Positions 25,971 through 33,108 of a stretch of DNA of 64,000 nucleotides are shown in pieces. The translations under genes were made by a program, and so were the position numbers. Under the pieces are notes generated by a model. It saw only the letters and a program-made list of their open reading frames with translations. It was not told where the DNA came from and made no database searches. Numbering within the stretch: the stretch's first letter is position 1; every line of letters starts with the position of its first letter. The DNA is from Xanthomarina maritima (lineage in GTDB: Bacteria > Bacteroidota > Bacteroidia > Flavobacteriales > Flavobacteriaceae), in contig NZ_VSFC01000052.1 in assembly GCF_008084905.1 (NCBI RefSeq), positions 248,001 to 312,000 on the forward strand, written 5' to 3'.

Positions 25971-26755
25971 AACTCATTCTTTAAATCTTCATTAATTAAA
26001 CGAATAAGCTGTTTTAGATGCAGCTTCATCTTATCATAAAGAGATTTTATTCCCATGTTATTAACAGCAGCTAGTTTTAAACCATTCTTTATCATCCTAT
26101 CCTTTTGGATAAATTCAGATTCTTTATAAAACAAGTCAACTTGCTCAATGGTTAGTGTTGTATCTAAAGTTATACCTGATTTCAAAGATGCTTCGAAATC
26201 GAGTAGCGGAAACATGGTCGAGTTAGCAAAAGACCTGTCATATAGGTAATGTTCATATTCTCTGCGCATATGTTCACGAGCTCCTACAATTCGATCGTTT
26301 TCTTGATTTAAAACAAGTATTAAGGTTTTAATGCTATCGTTTTGAATCAGGCTTAATTGTCCCGAACTAATAAGTTCTTGACGTGTAGTACTACTAGGAA
26401 CAAAACTAGTCCAACCATATACATTCATATACAAAGAGTCTAAGGTAGTTAACTCTTTTTTTGATGTAGCTCCAGGCAGTTTTAGTAGTTTAAAAGCTGA
26501 TTCTGTTTTACTAACTCTGTCTTTAGAAAGAGAATCTAGATTATAGAGATCAACCTCTAAATCGGTTTTTAAATTTTTAAGAAATTTTTGCTCAATTAGC
26601 CTGTTTTTCTTACTCGTGTTCCAGTTGCTTACATGTAGAGCCATCAAAATACCAATCATTACTAAAAGTATTTCGCCAATGGCATATTTAAAATATTTTG
26701 TGGTTTTTCCTTCATTAAGGAGGTTTTGGCGAATGCGCCTAAAGAACTTAATCAT
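25967..26755 (-). CDS. DUF6090 family membrane-anchored protein (cluster copy 1, first gene)
   Basis: 262 residues: MIKFFRRIRQNLLNEGKTTK, helix YFKYAIGEILLVMIGILMAL, then HVSNWNTSKKNRLIEQKFLK. Second motif ELISSGQLSLIQNDSIKT at 127-144. This copy has no methionine at positions 13-14 (LLNE), which shows that the family start is the MIKFF methionine and not the later MEN seen in some copies. It is the 5' gene of the cluster; I find no full TAnnTTTG box upstream, only a 7-of-8 match at 26781-26788 on the minus strand. Function unknown. Confidence 0.82.
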   Translation of the reverse strand: MIKFFRRIRQNLLNEGKTTKYFKYAIGEILLVMIGILMALHVSNWNTSKKNRLIEQKFLKNLKTDLEVDLYNLDSLSKDRVSKTESAFKLLKLPGATSKKELTTLDSLYMNVYGWTSFVPSSTTRQELISSGQLSLIQNDSIKTLILVLNQENDRIVGAREHMRREYEHYLYDRSFANSTMFPLLDFEASLKSGITLDTTLTIEQVDLFYKESEFIQKDRMIKNGLKLAAVNNMGIKSLYDKMKLHLKQLIRLINEDLKNEL

Positions 26756-26805
26756 TTAAAAAATAGTTGGTTAGTGCTTTTAAAGTTAAACAATTTTTAA
26801 TTCTA

Positions 26806-26834
26806 TTGCAGTCAAATAAATAATATTAATTTTG
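26806..26834 (+). promoter_or_regulatory. Full promoter (TTG-N18-TAATTTTG) with start codon 4 nt after the -7 box
   Basis: TTG at 26806-26808 and TAATTTTG at 26827-26834 match both Bacteroidota promoter elements with 18-bp spacing. The ATG of the next gene begins at 26839, so transcription should start at or next to the start codon, giving a leaderless or nearly leaderless mRNA. Confidence 0.65.
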
Positions 26835-26838
26835 CAAC

Positions 26839-27216
26839 ATGAGCAAAGCACTTACTGAACAAGAATTACACAACCTAGCCATGAACCATGTTGGGAAAGA
26901 TTTAGAGCAACGTGGTTTTGAATTTATTGCTATAAATAGCAAGTTGAAAAAACATCCACAATTTGTATGTATCGATAAAAAAAGCCAATACTTTTTTGTA
27001 ATAGTTAGAGCTGTTATTTTACCAGATAATCCTAATAATTTTGATGTTGTTTGGATGGAAACTTTTAAAAAACATGCTACGGAAAAAGATGCTAAAGTAC
27101 TATATGCAGGAGTTGGTTTAGGAAACCCGAAAGGGGAAGACTTGCCTATCTATTTAAACGAAGAATACTTGATTGAATATAATGGTATTCAGGTTATTGA
27201 AACAAATTTAAATTAA
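26839..27216 (+). CDS. Conserved small cytoplasmic protein upstream of apbE
   Basis: 125 residues with no signal peptide: MSKALTEQELHNLAMNHVGKDLEQRGFEFIAINSKLKK..., then alternating strands (HPQFVCIDKKSQYFFVIVRAVILP) and AKVLYAGVGLGNPKGEDLPIYLNEEYLIEYNGIQVIE. I recall homologues in flavobacteria next to apbE that databases label as an Nqr subunit F, but nothing here resembles a ferredoxin or flavin domain; the label looks like carry-over. The compact alpha/beta pattern could be a nuclease-like or binding fold, but no catalytic residues stand out. It is probably co-transcribed with apbE, 58 bp downstream, which implies a link to flavin or Nqr maturation. Confidence 0.65.
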   Translation: MSKALTEQELHNLAMNHVGKDLEQRGFEFIAINSKLKKHPQFVCIDKKSQYFFVIVRAVILPDNPNNFDVVWMETFKKHATEKDAKVLYAGVGLGNPKGEDLPIYLNEEYLIEYNGIQVIETNLN

Positions 27217-27220
27217 ACTG

Positions 27221-27251
27221 TCATTGCGAGGAGTTCGCAACGAGGCAATCT
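27221..27251. repeat. Intergenic palindromic repeat of the TCATTGCGAGG...GCAATCT type
   Basis: TCATTGCGAGGAGTTCGCAA followed by CGAGGCAATCT. TTGCGA pairs with TCGCAA and ATTGC with GCAAT, giving a nested hairpin. From memory, near-identical units occur between genes in many Bacteroidota genomes. It sits between the small conserved gene and apbE. Confidence 0.6.
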
Positions 27252-27274
27252 CTTAATTAGAGTTAAATCATTAT

Positions 27275-28255
27275 ATGAAAAAATCCTTTATTCTATTCTT
27301 AGTAGTAACACTGTTCTTTTCATGCAAACAAGAACCTAAAAACATCAAACTTTCAGGTGAAGTTTTTGGAACAAGTTATTCGGTTATTTATGATTCGAAC
27401 ATAAATTACCAAAAACAATTTGACAGTTTATTTTATGTAATTAATAAATCCATGTCAACCTATCAGACTAATTCAGATATTTCAAAAATAAATAGAAATG
27501 AAGCTTTTGGCATTGACGAACACTTTACAACAGTGTTTGATGCTTCTAAAGAGATTTATAATCAAACTCAAGGTGTTTTCGATCCAACTATTGGTGCCGT
27601 TGTAAATGCATGGGATTTTGGTCCAGAAGGAAAAATAGAAAGTTTAGACAGCCTAAAAATTGATAGTCTCATGCTAAGTGTTGGACTCGATAAAGTTATA
27701 CGAACTGATTTTACAATCGAAAAGCAAAATCCAAACACCTTTATAGATTTCAATGCCATTGCCAAGGGTTATGGAGTAGATGTTATCGGTTTATTTTTGG
27801 AAAGTAAAAACAGCACTAATTATTTAGTTGAAATTGGCGGAGAAATAAGAGCCAGAGGCGAAAATATTGAAAAACAATCTGCATGGAAAGTAGGTGTCGA
27901 AGAACCACATTTTGATGGTTCACAATCTGTATTAAAAGCCATTTCCTTACACGACGAAGCGATGGCAACTTCAGGAACTTATAGAAAGTTTAAAACAGAT
28001 AGTTTAGGAAATAAATATTCTCATATAATAGACGCAAAAACAGGATACCCAAGCAAAACCAATTTATTAAGTATTTCTGTTATAGCTGAAGATTGTATGA
28101 CAGCAGATGCTTATGCTACAACCTTTAAGGCCATGGGAATAGAGAATGTTAAAGCATTTTTAAAAACACATCCAGAACTTAAAGTATTTCTGATTTTTGA
28201 AAATGACATAAAAGAGTTTGAAACATTATCGTTAAACGGATTTCCAGAGAATTAA
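27275..28255 (+). CDS. apbE: FAD:protein FMN transferase ApbE (lipoprotein)
   Basis: 326 residues with a lipoprotein signal (MKKSFILFLVVTLFFSC, Cys17). It attaches FMN from FAD to threonines of periplasm-side proteins; the targets in this genome should include NqrB T219 and NqrC T221. Family marks: GEVFGTSYSVIYDS near 29, MSTYQTNSDISKIN near 60-73, VFDPTIGAVVNAWDFG near 104, DFNAIAKGYGVDVIG near 159, EIGGEIRARG near 188, MATSGTYRKF near 230, SHIIDAKTGYP near 247 and DCMTADAYATTFKAMG near 270 with the Mg-binding DAxATTF-type loop. The gene is ~8.5 kb from nqrF on the same strand. Confidence 0.93.
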   Translation: MKKSFILFLVVTLFFSCKQEPKNIKLSGEVFGTSYSVIYDSNINYQKQFDSLFYVINKSMSTYQTNSDISKINRNEAFGIDEHFTTVFDASKEIYNQTQGVFDPTIGAVVNAWDFGPEGKIESLDSLKIDSLMLSVGLDKVIRTDFTIEKQNPNTFIDFNAIAKGYGVDVIGLFLESKNSTNYLVEIGGEIRARGENIEKQSAWKVGVEEPHFDGSQSVLKAISLHDEAMATSGTYRKFKTDSLGNKYSHIIDAKTGYPSKTNLLSISVIAEDCMTADAYATTFKAMGIENVKAFLKTHPELKVFLIFENDIKEFETLSLNGFPEN

Positions 28256-28559
28256 GAATAGGAATCCGAAGCTTCAATGATGCTAATTCCTTCTTGATAA
28301 AAATCCGATAATTGAAAGAATAACAGCAAGTTGATATATAAATTGTTATTATTTTTTTTAAAAGAGTCAAATGTTTATCTGCAAAATTTTCCTTTTAACA
28401 GTAAAGGGAAAAGCATTTGAAAGCTCAAATTTCACATTTAAGCGAAAAGTTAACTTCTTTTTAATTTCACATTAAAACTTCTTCTATTTTAGATCTTAAC
28501 TTATTGATATGATGCTATTAAGCATTTGTTATTTTTATTGTTAAACTAAAATTTAAAAA
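28256..28559. other. 304-bp intergenic region without a gene
   Basis: No open frame of note on either strand. The last ~100 bp are very AT-rich and must contain the promoter of the next gene, but I see no full TAnnTTTG match. The stretch CCTTTTAACAGTAAAGGG near 28391 gives a weak hairpin. I see nothing else here. Confidence 0.5.
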
Positions 28560-29654
28560 ATGAAATCCTACTTATTCACTTTTTTATTTCTTATTAGTAT
28601 TCTTACTATATATGCACAAGTAAATCAAGAAATTGGTCTTGTCTATTCAAAAAACACTCAAAATCTTACAAACCAATATGTTGGATTATATTCAGCAAAA
28701 TCTAATATTGAAAAATCTCAGGATCTAAATAATGTTAGAACCCATGATGGAAAAAGTAAGGTTACTCTTGAAAAAAGACGAAGAGATTCGCTTATAAATG
28801 TATGGACACAAGAGTCTGAAACATTTTATATTATAATGGATAGTATTGGTGATTTCAATAAGTATAATTTGGCAGTCTATAAAGCATATAACAAGTATGG
28901 TATTATGGATGATTTAGGAAATGTGGTTGTAGAAGCAAATAGCTATAATTATGCCATAGAAAATGATGGATATGTTTTGTTAATGGATAATAAGAATCAA
29001 CCAACGAGTTTGTTTTGTTATAACACTAAAAAAAGAGAAGGTTATCTACTTCCTAGTGTAATTCAATTTAACTCTGAAGCAACTCATTATGGAAAAGTGA
29101 TGCTTCCACGAGCAAATGGTTTATTAGTTACCTATCCTAACAATACATCTAATGTGCTTATTTATGATTTAAACGCTCAGAAAATTCAAGACACTTTCGA
29201 TAAAGAAACCTTTTTAAAAACTTTGCAAAAAAATGATATTATTGAAATTTATAATAGAAATTTGCAGGTAAAAATAGACAAAAATTGGTACGAACTTGGT
29301 GAAGGCATAGGTGGAGGAATCCATCCGATATTTTATAATAACATGTTGTATGGGTTTTTAAACTCCTATAATGGAAAAGTATTTTCATCAGATTATTACA
29401 GCTATTTTGGAGCATTCTGTAATGGGAAATTTCAAATTATTGAAAACGAAAAACAATTTTGGATGAACCTAGATGGTCTAAAGTTTAAAGAAAATACAAA
29501 TGAAGGTGGCGTTTATACAGGAAACTCAACTTTTGAAGAAGTGAACAATATAGAATATAAAATACTTCAAGAAATTGATGGAAATAAAGTTCTGGTTTTA
29601 GGAGATAAACAATTACCTATTTTAGATGATTTTTTGAAGCTTTCTTCACATTAA
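28560..29654 (+). CDS. Secreted protein with a WG-repeat-like segment, function unknown
   Basis: 364 residues. Signal peptide MKSYLFTFLFLISILTIYAQ. Near 112-130 the text NKYGIMDDLGNVVVEANSYN looks like a WG beta-propeller-type repeat (normally KWGLIDxxGxxVxPxxY), and later GVYTGNSTFEEV and similar strands suggest a mostly beta protein, possibly a small propeller. No sorting domain at the C-terminus, so it is probably periplasmic or surface-attached by other means. It stands alone, convergent with the methyltransferase gene 18 bp downstream. Confidence 0.55.
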   Translation: MKSYLFTFLFLISILTIYAQVNQEIGLVYSKNTQNLTNQYVGLYSAKSNIEKSQDLNNVRTHDGKSKVTLEKRRRDSLINVWTQESETFYIIMDSIGDFNKYNLAVYKAYNKYGIMDDLGNVVVEANSYNYAIENDGYVLLMDNKNQPTSLFCYNTKKREGYLLPSVIQFNSEATHYGKVMLPRANGLLVTYPNNTSNVLIYDLNAQKIQDTFDKETFLKTLQKNDIIEIYNRNLQVKIDKNWYELGEGIGGGIHPIFYNNMLYGFLNSYNGKVFSSDYYSYFGAFCNGKFQIIENEKQFWMNLDGLKFKENTNEGGVYTGNSTFEEVNNIEYKILQEIDGNKVLVLGDKQLPILDDFLKLSSH

Positions 29655-29672
29655 CAGTAAAGTTGTTGTTTG

Positions 29673-30437
29673 TTATTTATAAACCATAGGAATAATTTCC
29701 CCTTTTGCTAAACAATATTTAGTAATATCTTCTTCTGAAAGATTAGAGGTATAATCAACTTCATCCACTTTAAAACCTATGTTTCGTAATTTATCAAAAT
29801 AATCAAGACCATAAATCCGAACATGATCGTATTGTCCAAAGATTTTTGCGCGTTCTTTTCTGTCAGTTATCGAATTGTCTTCAAAAGTTGTTTCTCTAGA
29901 TAAATCTTGAGGAATTTGAAACACACCAAAACCACCAGGTTTTAGTATTCTAAACAATTCTTGCATGGCTTTAGTGTCGTTTGGAATGTGTTCCAAAACA
30001 TGATTGCATAAAATAACATCGTAACTATTATCTTCAAAAGGAAGATTACAAATATTTGCTTTTACATCAGCAATTGGAGATTCTAAATCTGTTGTGGTGT
30101 ATTCTAAATTTTTAAGACTTTTAAATCGTTTCAAGAAACATTGCTCTGGAGCAAAATGCAACACTTTCAAATTCTCTGAAAAGAAATTGGTTTCATTTTT
30201 AAGATACAACCATAATAATCTATGTCGTTCTAAACTTAAAGTTGAAGGAGACAAGACATTGTTTCTTTGTTTACCATAACCATAAGGTAAAAAGCTTTTA
30301 AAACTTCTCCCATCTATAGGATCTGTATAGGTGTTTCCTTTTAATAATAGGGCAAAAATAGGACGAGCCACATAGCTTAATCTAATAAGTATGGTCCTTG
30401 GAATAGTGTTTAGGATTATTTTGAAGAGTTTCTTCAT
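29673..30437 (-). CDS. Class I SAM-dependent methyltransferase
   Basis: 254 residues. Methyltransferase type 11 core: KVLHFAPEQCFLKRF near 90 (motif I, unusual in having HFAPE for the glycine loop), TTDLESPIADVKANICNLPFED near 114, YDVILCNHVLEHIPNDTKAM near 139 (post-I/II), and ILKPGGFGVFQIPQ near 163. The N-terminal 60 residues, partly hydrophobic and with FKSFLPYGYGKQRNNVLSPSTLSLERHRLLWLYL, are typical of Bacteroidota enzymes that act on cell-surface or small lipid-like substrates, but the substrate is unknown. It starts 5 bp after the map stop codon and is probably co-transcribed with it. Confidence 0.8.
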   Translation of the reverse strand: MKKLFKIILNTIPRTILIRLSYVARPIFALLLKGNTYTDPIDGRSFKSFLPYGYGKQRNNVLSPSTLSLERHRLLWLYLKNETNFFSENLKVLHFAPEQCFLKRFKSLKNLEYTTTDLESPIADVKANICNLPFEDNSYDVILCNHVLEHIPNDTKAMQELFRILKPGGFGVFQIPQDLSRETTFEDNSITDRKERAKIFGQYDHVRIYGLDYFDKLRNIGFKVDEVDYTSNLSEEDITKYCLAKGEIIPMVYK

Positions 30438-30442
30438 ATAAT

Positions 30443-31261
30443 CTACAAGACAAATGCTTTTTGTCTAAATTCTTCTTCTTCGTTAGAAGTAATTCCTAAC
30501 GCATCATAGATATAAGCAAAGGTTGAAAGTAATTCTGGTTTGCCATCTAAAATAGCCACATCGTGTTCAAAATGAGCACTTGGTTTATTATCTAAAGTCG
30601 TAATAGTCCAACCGTCTCTATGTTGTTTTATTCTATGTGTTCCCATATTTATCATAGGTTCAATGGCTACAACCATGCCTTCAATAAACTTTTTGCCACG
30701 ACCACGTTTTCCATAGTTTGGCATTTCAGGATCTTCATGCATTTTCTTTCCTAAACCATGACCTACTAGTTCTCTAACTACGCCATAACCATGATCTTCG
30801 CAGTATTTCTGGATAGCATATCCAACATCTCCAACACGATTTCCTAATTTGAATTCACGAATTCCAACGTATAATGATTCTTTAGTAACATCAAGTAATT
30901 TTTGAGTTTCAGGAGCAATCTCTCCTACAGCAAAGGTATAGGCATGATCTCCATAAAAATCGTTTTTTACAGCACCACAATCAATAGAAATAATATCACC
31001 TTCTTTTAAAGGTTCGTTTGTTGGAAATCCATGAACTACTTGAGAGTTAGGGCTCATACAAAGCGTGTTAGGGAAATCATATAAGCCTAAAAAACCAGGA
31101 ATAGCTCCTTGTTCTCTAATATATGCTTCTGCTAATTTATCTAGTTGTAACGTGGTTACGCCAGGCTTCACTTCTTTAGCTAACATGCCTAAAGTTCTAG
31201 ATACAACCAAGGCGCTTTCGCGCATTAATTCAATTTCTTCTCTTGTTTTTACTATAATCAT
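30443..31261 (-). CDS. map: Methionine aminopeptidase type I
   Basis: 272 residues from MIIVKTREEIELM; an upstream in-frame ATG at 31321 would overlap the -7 box at 31278, so I use 31261. The enzyme removes the first methionine from nascent proteins. The five metal ligands can be placed: D in SIDCGAVKNDFYGDHAY (two Asp), H in VGHGLGKKMHEDP, E in VAIEPMIN and E in SAHFEHDVAIL. CDHG-like EDHGYGVVRELVGHG is also conserved. It lacks an N-terminal zinc finger, as expected in bacteria. Upstream of, and probably co-transcribed with, the methyltransferase gene. Confidence 0.95.
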   Translation of the reverse strand: MIIVKTREEIELMRESALVVSRTLGMLAKEVKPGVTTLQLDKLAEAYIREQGAIPGFLGLYDFPNTLCMSPNSQVVHGFPTNEPLKEGDIISIDCGAVKNDFYGDHAYTFAVGEIAPETQKLLDVTKESLYVGIREFKLGNRVGDVGYAIQKYCEDHGYGVVRELVGHGLGKKMHEDPEMPNYGKRGRGKKFIEGMVVAIEPMINMGTHRIKQHRDGWTITTLDNKPSAHFEHDVAILDGKPELLSTFAYIYDALGITSNEEEEFRQKAFVL

Positions 31262-31277
31262 TCTTAAAAAATATGTG

Positions 31278-31285
31278 CAAAGATA
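31278..31285 (-). promoter_or_regulatory. Bacteroidota -7 box TATCTTTG for map
   Basis: Full match to TAnnTTTG on the minus strand, 17 bp upstream of the map ATG. It decides the start codon, because an upstream in-frame ATG lies before it. Confidence 0.6.
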
Positions 31286-31355
31286 AATAAAATTAAAATG
31301 GGAATCTTTTTTCTGAAACATGACTTTAGACAGTTTTTAGTTGATTTTAATTGAA

Positions 31356-31363
31356 TATTTTTG
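31356..31363 (+). promoter_or_regulatory. Bacteroidota -7 box TATTTTTG for the CoA-transferase gene
   Basis: Full match to TAnnTTTG, 18 bp before the ATG at 31382; this makes the upstream ATG at 31361 unlikely to be translated. Divergent from the map promoter. Confidence 0.55.
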
Positions 31364-31381
31364 CACTCTAAATTAAATATT

Positions 31382-32653
31382 ATGTATAAATCGGTTAGTG
31401 CAGAAGAAGCAGTAAAAGTTATTAAGTCTCATAGTAAAGTATATATTCAGGCAGCAGCAGCAGCACCACAGGTGTTAATTAAAGCTATGACTGCAAGACA
31501 CGAAGAATTAAGAAATGTTCAAATTTGTCAATTACATACGGAAGGCGAAGCACCTTATGCTAATCCTGAACTTAGAGATAGTTTTCATGTAAACTCCTTT
31601 TTCATTGGAAAAAATGTGAGACATACTCTAAAAGCTGGAAACGGATCTTATACACCAGTTTTTTTAAGTGAATTACCTCTTTTGTTTAAACGAAATATTG
31701 TCGATTTGCAAGTAGCGTTGATTCATGTGTCTGTTCCAGATAAGCATGGTTATTGTTCTTTAGGAGTTTCGGTTGAAGCAACGCTTGCAGCTATTGATAA
31801 TGCAGATTACGTGATTGCACAGGTTAATAAGCAAATGCCAAGAACTCATGGAGCAGGAATTATTCATATTTCAGAAATAAATGCTTTTGTAGAATGCGAT
31901 GAGCCTTTACCTATTCATGAAATGTCTGAACCTTCAGAAATTGAAAAAAGAATTGGCAACCATGTTGCTGGATTAATAGAAGATAGAAGCACCTTACAAA
32001 TGGGAATTGGTAATATTCCAAATGCTGTTTTAACTTTGCTTACTAACCATAAAGATTTAGGGTTGCATACCGAAATGTTTTCTGATGGTGTTATCGATTT
32101 GATTTTAAAAGATGTGATTAATGGTAATTATAAAGGCATCAACAGAGGAAGAGCTTTAACGACTTTCTTAATGGGTTCTAAACGACTATACGATTATGTT
32201 GATGATAATCCATTTATAGAAATGAGAGCCTCAAATTACACAAACGACGTATCCATAATTAAACTAAACCCAAAAATGGTTGCTATAAATTCTGCTATTG
32301 AGGTAGATGTAACTGGACAGGTTTGTGCAGATTCTATTGGAACAAGAATGTATTCAGGAGTTGGTGGGCAAATGGACTTTATTAGAGGAGCTTCTTTAAG
32401 TGAAGGAGGAAAAGCCATTATAGCTTTACCATCAACTACAAAAAATGGAATTAGTAGAATTGTACCAACCTTAAAACCAGGAGCTGGAGTGGTTACAACT
32501 CGTTCGCATGTGCATTATGTTGTGACAGAAAATGGAATAGCTAATTTATATGGTAAGACAATTCAGGAGCGTGTAAAAGCCTTGGTAAATATTGCTCATC
32601 CAGACCATAAAGAGGCAATAGACAAGCAGTATTTTGAATTAGCAAGAGAATAA
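31382..32653 (+). CDS. Acetyl-CoA hydrolase/transferase family CoA-transferase
   Basis: 423 residues. Family marks: SHSKVYIQAAAAAPQVLIKAM near 16-36, QICQLHTEGEAPY near 50, VSVPDKHGYCSLGVSVEATLAAI near 119, MGIGNIPNAVL near 206, GLHTEMFSDGVIDL near 228, and the C-terminal GVGGQMDFIRGASLSEGGKAIIALPSTTKNG near 325-355, which includes the CoA-binding/catalytic region. This is the 4-hydroxybutyrate/butyryl-CoA:acetate CoA-transferase branch, moving CoA between acyl groups and acetate; the acyl partner cannot be read from sequence. Its TAA directly abuts the stop codon of the convergent HAD gene. Confidence 0.9.
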   Translation: MYKSVSAEEAVKVIKSHSKVYIQAAAAAPQVLIKAMTARHEELRNVQICQLHTEGEAPYANPELRDSFHVNSFFIGKNVRHTLKAGNGSYTPVFLSELPLLFKRNIVDLQVALIHVSVPDKHGYCSLGVSVEATLAAIDNADYVIAQVNKQMPRTHGAGIIHISEINAFVECDEPLPIHEMSEPSEIEKRIGNHVAGLIEDRSTLQMGIGNIPNAVLTLLTNHKDLGLHTEMFSDGVIDLILKDVINGNYKGINRGRALTTFLMGSKRLYDYVDDNPFIEMRASNYTNDVSIIKLNPKMVAINSAIEVDVTGQVCADSIGTRMYSGVGGQMDFIRGASLSEGGKAIIALPSTTKNGISRIVPTLKPGAGVVTTRSHVHYVVTENGIANLYGKTIQERVKALVNIAHPDHKEAIDKQYFELARE

Positions 32654-33070
32654 TTATTTTTTTCTGAAGAACGAAAATAAACCTTTCTTTTTCTCTAATT
32701 TAAGAGGATTGTAATTTGGGTTTGATAACATTTGATAAATTTCTCCCCAACCTTTAAAGCCACCAATGTTTCGGTCGTCTATAAATAAATCGGCATGAAT
32801 TTTTCGACTTTTTGAATAGTCGAATTGTTCTTCAGGAAAGCTTTTGTTTACTGCATAAAACTCCAATCCGTTTTCTTTACAGAATTTTACAGCTTCTTGT
32901 AATCTAATATCACTTCGGTAAGTCCATAATATTAATCGATGACCATCTTTTTGCAATCGTAAAAGTGTTTCGAAAGCAAAAAGTTTAGGTTTACCTATTT
33001 TTGGATAGGCATCTTCAACTATTGTTCCATCGAAATCTATAGCAAGAATAAGTTTGTCGTTAAAATTCAT
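32654..33070 (-). CDS. Small HAD-superfamily hydrolase
   Basis: 138 residues. Motif I is ILAIDFDGTIVED (nucleophile D12, acid/base D14), motif II the ILWTYRSD stretch near 46, a lysine in YSKSRKIHADLF near 91 and motif IV in DLFIDDRNIGG near 96. There is only a minimal cap, so the enzyme probably acts on a larger or phosphoprotein substrate, or on nucleotides; this cannot be decided. Homologues are usually labelled only as hydrolase in Bacteroidota. It is downstream of gpmI on the same strand, 38 bp away, and may be read through from it. Confidence 0.82.
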   Translation of the reverse strand: MNFNDKLILAIDFDGTIVEDAYPKIGKPKLFAFETLLRLQKDGHRLILWTYRSDIRLQEAVKFCKENGLEFYAVNKSFPEEQFDYSKSRKIHADLFIDDRNIGGFKGWGEIYQMLSNPNYNPLKLEKKKGLFSFFRKK

Positions 33071-33108
33071 ACTTTAAAGTTAATTTCAAAAATACATAAT
33101 AAATTATA

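Noticed and set aside
23695-26755. Tandem DUF6090 genes as a diversity-generating cassette with reverse transcriptase or invertase
   Set aside because: No reverse transcriptase, recombinase, template repeat or inverted repeats are seen in or around the cluster.
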